Positions 1 through 6,783 of a stretch of 20,146 bases of DNA are shown piece by piece. The stretch comes from Methanomassiliicoccaceae archaeon UBA480 (GTDB lineage Archaea; Thermoplasmatota; Thermoplasmata; Methanomassiliicoccales; Methanomethylophilaceae): NCBI GenBank assembly GCA_002506425.1, contig DAXO01000091.1:10951-31096 (forward strand), read 5' to 3'. Under the pieces are notes generated by a model. It saw nothing but the letters and a program-made list of their open reading frames with translations. It made no database searches and was not told the DNA's origin. The first letter of the stretch is position 1, and each line of letters begins with the position of its first letter. The position numbers and the translations under genes are program-made.

Positions 1-267
1 AGCTACGACGAGGACATCTCCGTCTCTCCCCTGATATGGTGCTGGGATGCCGTCATCGACGGAGTATCGTACTCCGACAGCTCGGACGAATTCATGCATC
101 CCGGCTACCAGTCTTCGGCATCCGTCGTCAAGGGAGGGCATGCCACGCAGACGCTGGTGTTCGAGATCCCGAAGGAAGCTGCGCTTTCGGATGTATCGAT
201 GACTCACGAATATATCTGGACGTTCGATCCCCCTGTACTCGAGCGCGACGAATCCATCGCCGTGTAA
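1..267 (+). CDS. C-terminal fragment of a probable secreted protein with an Ig-like (DUF4352-type) domain
   Basis: An open frame runs from the first base of the window to TAA at 265-267, giving 88 residues whose N-terminus lies outside the window. The segment around residues 46-66 (VVKGGHATQTLVFEIPKEA) resembles the G-x-x-x-x-x-LVFEVPKDA strand of telokin-like DUF4352 / Ig-fold domains found at the C-terminus of many extracytoplasmic lipoproteins. The sequence is rich in acidic, Ser and aromatic residues and has no membrane segment, which fits an exported domain. A perfect palindrome follows the stop by seven bases. The fold assignment comes from memory of family consensus and is moderate at best; an unrelated beta-sandwich protein is possible. 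Function cannot be inferred. Confidence 0.6.
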   Translation, partial: SYDEDISVSPLIWCWDAVIDGVSYSDSSDEFMHPGYQSSASVVKGGHATQTLVFEIPKEAALSDVSMTHEYIWTFDPPVLERDESIAV

Positions 268-274
268 GCAAACC

Positions 275-290
275 GCCCACGATCGTGGGC
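275..290. terminator. 16-bp perfect palindrome between convergent genes
   Basis: GCCCACGATCGTGGGC is its own reverse complement and sits 7 bases after the TAA of the plus-strand gene and 45 bases after the stop of the minus-strand pseudogene. It could fold as a short hairpin in either transcript or bind a dimeric protein. No U-tract follows, so termination is only a guess. Confidence 0.35.
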
Positions 291-335
291 ATTCCCCTGC
301 ATTCTGGATGTTCGGGGTCCTTGGGCCCCCAGGCA

Positions 336-1629
336 TCACAGCCCCAGAACCCTTCTGGCGTTCTCCATAGTCGATAATCCGTTGTCCTTGGTCGAGGAAA
401 TCAGGATGGCCAGATTGACTGCCAGCGGACCATCGATCTGACCGAGGATCAGGAAGAACCTCAGATAGTCGGTTGCCAATTTCACATCGTCCTTGTTGCG
501 GGACACGATCCCTCTGACAGCATACAGGTATACCATCCTCCACGAGAAATCGCGAACGTCGTCCCTGGATTCCATGACCTCGAGAGCCGAGCTGCATCTG
601 GAAACGACTTCGGAAACCACCTCATCCGACATGAGTTCCAAGAAGATGGCTCCGGATTCGAGGCCGTAGCTTTCGATGATAGAATTGACAATTGTGAAAT
701 CGGCCAGAGCTCCGAACAAGGGATCATCCCATAGTTTGGCATCCTTCAGCATCTTCTCGGCGAGAGCGCCATCCGATGGTATGGCGACGGCATATGCATC
801 GACCAGCCGCTCCATGCGCCAGCGGTCGTCCGGCGCACCGGCTTTCTTGGCCTTCTTCATGGCCGTGATCAGCTTCTTCGATACTCCGACCATCTGTCTG
901 CCGCTGATGTCAGCCAATGATTGGATGTAGATCAGCGCATCCGCCGCCACGTACGGGCAGACTGCCTTCTCCTCCGGAGACAGCGAATCGAACCGACTTA
1001 TCAACTCCTTCAATTCGGCCTCGGTCTCCCGGGGATCTGATTCTTCGAATGAATTGGCGATGACGCAGTCCTCTACGGCGAGCTTGAGGAAAACGGCAGG
1101 AGGTTGCTGTGCTCATCTACCCGATAGAATGCTTCGTGCCTGGCCTCCAGCAGATCGAACTGGGATATGGTCTCGCATTCGGTCATCAGGTCGGCCAGTT
1201 CTCCGAGGAGATCCACGCGGCCTCTGTCTATGGCCCCCATCCCCGATGCTATCGCCCGCATGAACGCGAACGGGAGTTGCGACGAACCCGGACTGCCGTC
1301 TTGAGCTCGCAGGCGAATTTCGCAAAGGCATCAGCCAACTCGACATACCTGTCGGCGTCGGTATCCGAACTCTCGAAGCCTTTGTCCAGAGCGGCCGCCC
1401 TGGCATCCGCTTCCCTGACGCGGGAGAACCTGTCGTAGCTCTTGCCGGTCTCCTTCACCTTTTGGATCTCCTTCCCTTTCCTGACATCAGCAAGGATGGC
1501 CGATGTCCCGCAATCGGGACAAGGAATCACGACATCGGCAAACTCCAAAGACTTCTTCACCGGCTTCTGCGCATATCATCCGTCCACATTGCGTCCGCAT
1601 ATAGGGCATGGGTAGACCCTGCGTTTCAT
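336..1629 (-). pseudogene. Broken zinc-ribbon / helical-repeat protein gene (one nonsense codon, two frameshifts)
   Basis: Reading the minus strand from ATG at 1629, the frame gives MKRRVYPCPICGRNVDG and meets TGA at 1578-1576. The same frame continues without a start and includes a second CxxC (IPCPDCG) about 30 residues on, so the two knuckles CPIC and CPDC make a plausible zinc ribbon split by a nonsense codon. Protein-like sequence in this frame fades near 1300 (..AFAKFACEL) and resumes in another frame (..LPFAFMRAIASGMG) through about 1095. It then shifts again and continues (..VFLKLAVEDCVIANSFEE..) to TGA at 338-336. The joined product would be about 430 residues with a largely helical, possibly TPR-like C-terminal half (..DDPLFGALADFTIVNSIIE..). 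Three lesions in one gene, with intact neighbours, favour real decay over sequencing error. It lies 43 bases after the methyltransferase. Function unknown. Confidence 0.75.
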
Positions 1630-1672
1630 GATACGCCTGATCTGCAGATCCTGATTCGGAAGAGGTCTGATG

Positions 1673-2386
1673 CTATTGTTCAAGGAAGCATGTTACAGAG
1701 AAGAATCGATTGAAAAAATCATTATCTGTCCTGCAGAAGTATAATCCGGCTCGATATGCCCGCTTCCTCGCAAGCGCGATGTAGTATTCGTTGTCATCGC
1801 GGAGCATCTCGACATCGAGGCCCGATTGCGTGAGGAGCTCCCCCATTATACCGACCGGCGGCAGATAGTCGTTGCTGACCAGCTCCCCGCTCTCGCGATG
1901 GACGCCGTTAATATGATCCCGGGATGCCGAATGCGCTATGCACAGCAGCCCGCCGGGCCTGAGCGCCCTGGAGAGGACCGCTATGGCCCCTACAGGATCC
2001 GGGAAATGAGGGAAGCAGGAGAAGCATACGACCCTGTCATAGCAGGATTCATCCTTCATCGCATAGATGTCCTGCACCCTGTACTCCAGCCGTTCGGACT
2101 CCGGATATTTGCTCCTGGCGACCCTGATCATCTGCTCCGAGTAGTCGACGGCCGTAACATGGCCGCCGGACATGGCTTTCAGATAATATGAGATCATGAC
2201 CCCGGTGCCTGTGCCGACATCGAGAATGTCGCATCCGTCCCCCAGATCCAGAAGCGACACTATATGATCGATCTTCACCGGGTCATGGACGCAAACCTCG
2301 TCCCAGCAATCCGCCCTCTCGTCGAAGAACTCCACCTGCTTGGGATTCCTCTTCCTTTTAGCCAGATAATCCTCTGTAGAATCCAT
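1673..2386 (-). CDS. Class I SAM-dependent methyltransferase linked to a metal-complex ABC transporter
   Basis: The product is 237 residues. Motif I of Rossmann-fold methyltransferases is clear at residues 54-62 (ILDVGTGTG), followed by the acidic loop AVDYSEQM (79-86) and later LRPGGLLCIAHS. The N-terminal FFDERADCWDE..HDPVKI is typical of UbiE/Methyltransf_11 proteins of anaerobes. The start at 2386 is chosen because AAGGAGGT lies 4 bases upstream, inside the last codons of the ATPase gene, whose TGA is one base away; translation is probably coupled. The usual family end (..YYIALARK) is followed by 29 low-quality residues before TAG at 1675-1673, so the native stop may have been lost. This is the only TAG stop in the window. 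The substrate is unknown; a corrinoid, metallophore or tetrapyrrole is suggested only by the neighbouring importer. Confidence 0.88.
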   Translation of the reverse strand: MDSTEDYLAKRKRNPKQVEFFDERADCWDEVCVHDPVKIDHIVSLLDLGDGCDILDVGTGTGVMISYYLKAMSGGHVTAVDYSEQMIRVARSKYPESERLEYRVQDIYAMKDESCYDRVVCFSCFPHFPDPVGAIAVLSRALRPGGLLCIAHSASRDHINGVHRESGELVSNDYLPPVGIMGELLTQSGLDVEMLRDDNEYYIALARKRAYRAGLYFCRTDNDFFNRFFSVTCFLEQ

Positions 2387-2387
2387 T

Positions 2388-3146
2388 TCAAACCTCCTTG
2401 GGAACGACCACCGGGAATCCCGAAACGGTCCCCATATCGACATCCACGCCGTAGACGCGGCGTATGGAATCGGCATTCACGACCTCACGGCCGCCGGCGC
2501 AGTCTATCGCACCTTCCTTCATCATCACGAAGCGGTCGCAGTACCGCAGGGCGAGATTCACATCGTGGCATGTCATCACGGCGCAAATGCCGTTTGCCTT
2601 CACGATGCCGGATATCGTCCTCATGACCATGTGCTGATTCCCCAGATCGAGATTGCTCGTAGGCTCGTCGAGAAGTATGACCCTCGGCCTTTGGACGACG
2701 GCCCTGGCGATCTGCACCAGCTGATACTCCCCTCCGCTGATCTCGTTCACGGGCTTATCGGATATCTTCGACAAGCCCATCATCTCGATTACCCTCCCCG
2801 TGAGACGGATGTCGTATTCCGACAGGCTCATGCCCATATGGGGCTTGCGTCCGATCACGACCGAATCGAATACCGTGGTCCCGGAGAGATGCGCCTTCTG
2901 CGGAACGTATCCGACCATCCTTGCGACTTCGCGTATCGGCTCGCGGAGAACATCCCTGCCGTCCACGTCCACCGCTCCGGATCTGACGGCATGAATCCTG
3001 TTGATGCATTTGATCATCGTCGTCTTCCCAACTCCGTTGGGTCCGAGGACGGCCACGAGATCCCCGGGTCCTGCCGAGAACCCGATATCCGATATCGTGT
3101 CGCAGCCTTCGTATCCGAAGCTGACGCCGTTCAGTTCCAGGATCAT
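2388..3146 (-). CDS. ABC transporter ATP-binding protein, FecE/BtuD family (iron-chelate or cobalamin type)
   Basis: At 252 residues this is the normal length for FecE/BtuD ATPases that power import of ferric siderophores, haem or corrinoids. It has Walker A GPNGVGKT (35-42), Q-loop Gln83 in GYVPQ, signature ISGGE (136-140), Walker B VILLDEPTSNLD (156-167) and switch His194 in TCHDVN. The residues after the signature are YQLVQIARA rather than the common RQRVLIARA, a mild deviation. Its ATG overlaps the permease stop in an ATGA arrangement (3146-3143). Its own end carries the ribosome-binding site of the methyltransferase, so the three genes are almost certainly one transcript. Specificity among metal chelates cannot be decided from the ATPase. 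Confidence 0.95.
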   Translation of the reverse strand: MILELNGVSFGYEGCDTISDIGFSAGPGDLVAVLGPNGVGKTTMIKCINRIHAVRSGAVDVDGRDVLREPIREVARMVGYVPQKAHLSGTTVFDSVVIGRKPHMGMSLSEYDIRLTGRVIEMMGLSKISDKPVNEISGGEYQLVQIARAVVQRPRVILLDEPTSNLDLGNQHMVMRTISGIVKANGICAVMTCHDVNLALRYCDRFVMMKEGAIDCAGGREVVNADSIRRVYGVDVDMGTVSGFPVVVPKEV

Positions 3147-4225
3147 CTCCTGTACCTCCTGATAAGCAGGATTATGAACATGGGGCCTCCGAGAAGCGAT
3201 GTCAGCAGGCCCACGGGAAGAAGCATAGGAAGCACGATGTTGCTAGCCACTTCATTGGCCGCAAGCATTAGAATCGCGCCGGCGAGCATGGAGCCGGGAA
3301 TGAGGAATCTGTGGTCGTCCCCCATCATCATGCGGGCCATGTGCGGCCCGAGAAGTCCGACGAAAGCGATGACCCCGAACTGCGAGACCACCACAGCTGA
3401 CAGGAGTCCCGACAGAGTCAATCCGATTATCAGAACCGCTCCTGTATTCACTCCCAGTCCGCGGGCCACCTCGTCGCCCGCGTTCATCGCATTCAAAGTC
3501 CAGCGGTTGACCATGAAGTACGCGGCGATAACGGATACCGCTGCGAAAAGCACGAGGTCCCATTCGGGCGTCGCCGTCCGCAGGTTTCCGAAGGTCCACG
3601 AGACGATGCTGCTGAGCTGAACGGGATCGGCCAGGTACTGCATCAGCGTGAGACCGGCTGAGAAGATGGCACTCACCGCTATCCCTGCCAGAACCATCGT
3701 CTCCGAAGAAACCCTCGTCATCTTAGTCAGCACAAGAACGATTCCGGTCGCGGCCATCGCGAAGATGAATGCACAGAGGGGAGTGACGGCCCCGGAATAG
3801 ATGCCGTATGCGGCCGTTCCCCCCTCGAAGACTATTATCGCGAACGCGGCTCCGAACGCGGAGGCGCTCGACAGCCCCAGCGTATACGGGGATGCCAGCG
3901 GGTTTCTGAGGATGCACTGCATCACGACTCCTGCCAACGACAAACCGGCACCTGACAGGATGGCGGCCGCGATCACCGGAACGTCTAGCTTCCACACGTA
4001 GCGTCCCAGCGCTCCGCTGGTATCATGGGTCAGGAATGTCGCAAGGACATCCCCGACCGGGTAATCTATATTGTTTACTACCAGGGATATCAAGATCAGC
4101 GCCAAAAGTGCCGATGCCGATACGAGCAGCATGCGGCGTTTGCGAGCGACTCCTGCGGCATAGATGGACTCCTGCCCGACGGTTCCGCTGTCGTCGTCGT
4201 ATATCTTGAAATCCGGTATGTCCAT
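3143..4225 (-). CDS. FecCD/BtuC-family permease of a metal-chelate ABC importer
   Basis: This 360-residue membrane protein is expected to have about ten transmembrane segments, beginning near residues 33-52 after a hydrophilic N-terminus of about 30 residues. Family hallmarks are RNPLASPYTLGLSSASAFGA, the coupling-region stretch MNAGDEVARGLGVN, FVGLLGPHMARMM, and the terminal LPVGLLTSLLGGPMFIILL just before a basic end. It would dimerise and pair with the ATPase encoded next. AGGAGG ends only one base before the ATG at 4225, an unusually short spacing, but no better start follows nearby. The gap from the binding-protein stop is ten bases. Substrate could be a ferric siderophore, haem or cobamide. 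Confidence 0.95.
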   Translation of the reverse strand: MDIPDFKIYDDDSGTVGQESIYAAGVARKRRMLLVSASALLALILISLVVNNIDYPVGDVLATFLTHDTSGALGRYVWKLDVPVIAAAILSGAGLSLAGVVMQCILRNPLASPYTLGLSSASAFGAAFAIIVFEGGTAAYGIYSGAVTPLCAFIFAMAATGIVLVLTKMTRVSSETMVLAGIAVSAIFSAGLTLMQYLADPVQLSSIVSWTFGNLRTATPEWDLVLFAAVSVIAAYFMVNRWTLNAMNAGDEVARGLGVNTGAVLIIGLTLSGLLSAVVVSQFGVIAFVGLLGPHMARMMMGDDHRFLIPGSMLAGAILMLAANEVASNIVLPMLLPVGLLTSLLGGPMFIILLIRRYRR

Positions 4226-4235
4226 TCCTCCTCGT

Positions 4236-5339
4236 TCACCAAGACTGCTTCTCGAACGAATGGGACTGGCAATGGACCAGCTTCTCGTAGTCGATGTCCG
4301 AGTCCGGGAAGAACAGGTCGAGAACGGAGTCTACCTTCTGCTTCAGATCGAAATCGAACGTCGCCGGATCGAGAATGGATCCGATATAGTACGCATTTAT
4401 CAATTCGGACTCCCAGTTGGTTCCGTAGTACTTGTAGACCATGGTGGCATAGATGTTGCCCTCCTTGACGGCGGGAACATCCTGCAGTATCTCCTTGTTC
4501 TCGGCGAAGGCGGATTTGCTCTGGGAATAAGTCATCACATCGATGAACATGTATTCGGCACCGCTCTCCGCGATCTCCTTGGGGGATGTGTCGTACGGGT
4601 TTCCCCCGTTCACATCCTTCATAACATTCGTTCCGCCTGCATAGTCCAATGGTGCGTAGTTCCCAGTGGTGCGAAGGAATCCGCCCTGCATGAAGTAGAA
4701 CATGCCTCCGATATAGCAGCGCTTGTCGGAATCCGATGCCTTGCGGAGACCGTCGAGTTCGGAAAGGAGAGCGTTCTTCCCTTCGATCAACTGCTTCGCT
4801 CTTTGGTCGACCCCGAGAACTTCGCTCATGAGCTCTATGTTACTGTCGAACTTCTCGTCGTCGAGATCTATGTTTCCTGCCGCAGTAACGGCAACCACGG
4901 GTATGGAGGTGTTAGACTGCAGGACGTCGGCAATGGACGAATCCGTGGTGGAGGTGAATATCACATCCGCTCCTGTCTCGATGATGTCGCGATAGTTGTC
5001 CTCGGCACCGACATTCGCGATGGAGCGGATGTCGTACGCAATCCTGTAAGTGGCCATTTCGTAGTTGGCCGGCATGCCTTTGGATCCGGCATCATAGCTG
5101 TCGATGCCTACTATCCTGTCGTAGACTCCCAAATAGCAGGCCAATCTGACTGTGCCTGCGGACAGGCAGACGATCTTGTCGACATTCTCTGGAACGGCGA
5201 CCTCCCTGCCGAGCATATCGGTCACCGTCTTCCCTTCCGTCTCCTCGGAATCCTCATGGCCCGCCATGAACCAAACACCGGCGGCTGCGATGATTATTGC
5301 CGCGAGTCCGATTGCGATTAACGCCTTCTTTTCCAGCAT
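4236..5339 (-). CDS. Periplasmic-type substrate-binding protein of a FecBCD/BtuFCD-like importer
   Basis: The product has 367 residues. A hydrophobic segment (about residues 6-24) lacks a lipobox cysteine, so the protein is probably held at the outer face of the membrane by an uncleaved anchor. The mature part shows a type III (clamshell) binding protein: VTDMLGREVAVPENVDKIVCLSAG at the start, GADVIFTSTTDSS in lobe 1, and GTNVMKDV..NPYDTSPKEIAESGAEYMFID in lobe 2. Such proteins bind ferric siderophores, haem or corrinoids. It is first in the operon. A TATA box at 5367-5376 lies about 32 bases before the ATG and no Shine-Dalgarno is visible, so the mRNA leader is very short. Two TTGGTRTTACT copies flank that TATA box. 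Confidence 0.93.
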   Translation of the reverse strand: MLEKKALIAIGLAAIIIAAAGVWFMAGHEDSEETEGKTVTDMLGREVAVPENVDKIVCLSAGTVRLACYLGVYDRIVGIDSYDAGSKGMPANYEMATYRIAYDIRSIANVGAEDNYRDIIETGADVIFTSTTDSSIADVLQSNTSIPVVAVTAAGNIDLDDEKFDSNIELMSEVLGVDQRAKQLIEGKNALLSELDGLRKASDSDKRCYIGGMFYFMQGGFLRTTGNYAPLDYAGGTNVMKDVNGGNPYDTSPKEIAESGAEYMFIDVMTYSQSKSAFAENKEILQDVPAVKEGNIYATMVYKYYGTNWESELINAYYIGSILDPATFDFDLKQKVDSVLDLFFPDSDIDYEKLVHCQSHSFEKQSW

Positions 5340-5356
5340 ACGGATCGGTCTGTCAT

Positions 5357-5390
5357 TTGGTATTACTTATTTAATATTGGTGTTACTCAA
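5357..5390 (-). promoter_or_regulatory. Promoter of the importer operon with a 20-bp-spaced direct repeat
   Basis: On the plus strand TTGGTATTACTTAT (5357-5370) and TTGGTGTTACTCAA (5377-5390) begin exactly 20 bases apart. The minus-strand TATA box TATTAAATAA (5367-5376) lies between and partly over them. The expected transcription start is a few bases before the ATG at 5339. Repeats on the same face of the helix over a core promoter suggest a repressor site; the regulator is unknown. Confidence 0.5.
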
Positions 5391-6123
5391 TATGATTGAA
5401 TTCATTATAATGACATACTGAATTTTTGTATCGATCCTCATCAGTCAAGTATCGGCAACAATGATCGGAAATAATGTAGGACGATGAAACGAATATCAGA
5501 ACACAGAGCCCGCTACGGCATTTGAAATCCTGAGTTCCTCAATGACCATTCTCGCCAACGTCACCGAGCCGATAGGCACGGTAATGTTCTCGTTCGGTCC
5601 GATGGATCTGCCGATAAGTGTGTTCTGTTCGTGGGGGATGCTGTTGCGTCTGTGCTTGCCCAATATATGCTCCCGCCGGCCATACCGGAGCACCCTGCTG
5701 CCTTTATCTACAGGTTTGCGAAGAAAGCCATGGACTTCGGTTTGGTTTTATTGGCACAAGAAGGATCGCAGGCCCACCCTTCTCGTTTTCGCCTGTCACT
5801 GGAGTTGTCTGTCATATGCGCGCACGCGTGCTTATTAGGTTGAGTAACTGAAAAACTCAGGGGGAAAGAAAGCTCAGGCCGTTCAGGAAGCTGCTTGGAG
5901 AAAGAAGAAGGCCGCTGGTAACGGGCGATTCCATACTGAGAACCAAGACCGAAGAGGCAGTGATCGTGAACATCATCGATTTTCTTATGGAATGACGATA
6001 TGCCGGCATCTTCCAATCCATGTTTCCGCACATCTTTGAACATCTTAGACTCCGGCCTCTTCTAAACATGCCGAACACATCGATTGAAATGGTTAATTAA
6101 GCATGAAGCTTTATTTTTTAATG
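5391..6123. other. Gene-poor stretch with no intact gene
   Basis: I see no intact gene, tRNA or rRNA here. A CATTATAATG palindrome lies at 5404-5413, upstream of the importer promoter. Several short frames between about 5500 and 5850 have no convincing family signal and poor codon character. The only stretch that reads like protein is a plus-strand frame ending at 5995. The last 40 bases before 6124 are AT-rich with two T-runs. The region looks like decayed accessory DNA. Confidence 0.5.
5852..5995 (+). pseudogene. Possible C-terminal remnant of a DUF4143-type AAA ATPase
   Basis: This plus-strand frame has no start codon. It is open for 47 residues between TGA at 5849-5851 and TGA at 5993-5995. 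It reads KLRPFRKLLGERR, then PLVTGDSILRTKTEEA, then VIVNIIDFLME at the end. The pattern R-x-L-x(3-6)-RPLVTGD..x..I.NIIDFLM resembles the C-terminal strand and helix of AAA/DUF4143 ATPases common in gut archaea and bacteria, which often end in NIIDFLL. Nothing upstream reads as the rest of such a protein, so if the reading is right only the last tenth of the gene is left. The family link comes from memory and is weak. Confidence 0.3.
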
Positions 6124-6783
6124 TCACATTTTTTTGCAGCCGCGCATCAACCATTCTGTTATCGACTTGGTACCGTACTTCAGAGTCTCCTTGGCATGGC
6201 GGCTGTCGCTAGAAACGACCGGAGCCTCGTTCCTCATAATGTACTCGACGACCTCCTGCCAGGTCTTCAGATCGTCCGGCACCTCGACGTAGCCCTCGCC
6301 TATGTGCCTCGGGGTGTGCGCGTCGCTACCAGCGGTCATCGGCTTCCCGACGCTCTTCGCCAGCCTCTCCGACCTGCGGTTCGCTGACGGGACCGACCTG
6401 CCGTTCCTCGCCTCGATCCCGTCGAACGGATACGCGAGAGTGTTCTTCTCCCCCAGGCCGGACCACCATCTGTACGGATGGGCCGCGAAGGCGTAGCCTC
6501 CGGCCTCGTGGATGCGGTCGATGGTCTCCTGTATGGAGAGGTCGCGGGGGATCTGCCTGTCGATCCCCAGCGCGATGATGTGGCCCTCGGCGGAGGAGAC
6601 CTCCTCCGCCGGGATGATTATCACCCTGCCGTTGTCCTTCAGCAGCTCGTAGGCCCGGAACTCGTTGTGGTCGGTCACCGCGATGCAACCGATGCCCATG
6701 CGCTCCGCGTACTCGAGGAGCTCCTCCATGGTAGTCCTCCCGTCCTTGGAGAACATCGTGTGCACATGCAGATCCGCTTTCAT
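6124..6783 (-). CDS. PHP-domain phosphoesterase (TrpH/YciV-like), cotranscribed with MetRS
   Basis: A 219-residue PHP-family hydrolase of the kind that removes phosphate from nucleotides or nucleoside bisphosphates using two or three metal ions. All metal-ligand motifs are present: HVH at residues 6-8, TDH at 37-39, the glutamates at 60-61, the AHP histidine at 102 and GSDAH at 152-156. Length matches the short archaeal TrpH-like group, with nothing added. The ATG overlaps the MetRS TGA (ATGA, 6783-6780), so it should be translated by reinitiation from that gene. The exact substrate, for example 3',5'-bisphosphonucleotides as in E. coli RnmB/YciV, is not readable from the sequence. Confidence 0.9.
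   Translation of the reverse strand: MKADLHVHTMFSKDGRTTMEELLEYAERMGIGCIAVTDHNEFRAYELLKDNGRVIIIPAEEVSSAEGHIIALGIDRQIPRDLSIQETIDRIHEAGGYAFAAHPYRWWSGLGEKNTLAYPFDGIEARNGRSVPSANRRSERLAKSVGKPMTAGSDAHTPRHIGEGYVEVPDDLKTWQEVVEYIMRNEAPVVSSDSRHAKETLKYGTKSITEWLMRGCKKM

Noticed and set aside
1490..1675. Read-through of the methyltransferase TAG as pyrrolysine, giving a 61-codon extension
   Set aside because: The extension is out of frame with, and overlaps, the zinc-ribbon gene and has no domain-like character; it is kept only as a question attached to the TAG observation.
4164..5321. 385-residue plus-strand frame opposite the substrate-binding protein
   Set aside because: Shadow of the binding-protein gene; no recognisable domain, and the opposite strand has clear family motifs.
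5496..5693. Short minus-strand frame with a stretch (PIGSVTLARMVIEELRIS) faintly like the start of an IS1634/IS4-type transposase
   Set aside because: Only about 20 residues resemble it, stops follow at once, and no inverted repeats or catalytic DDE part are visible.
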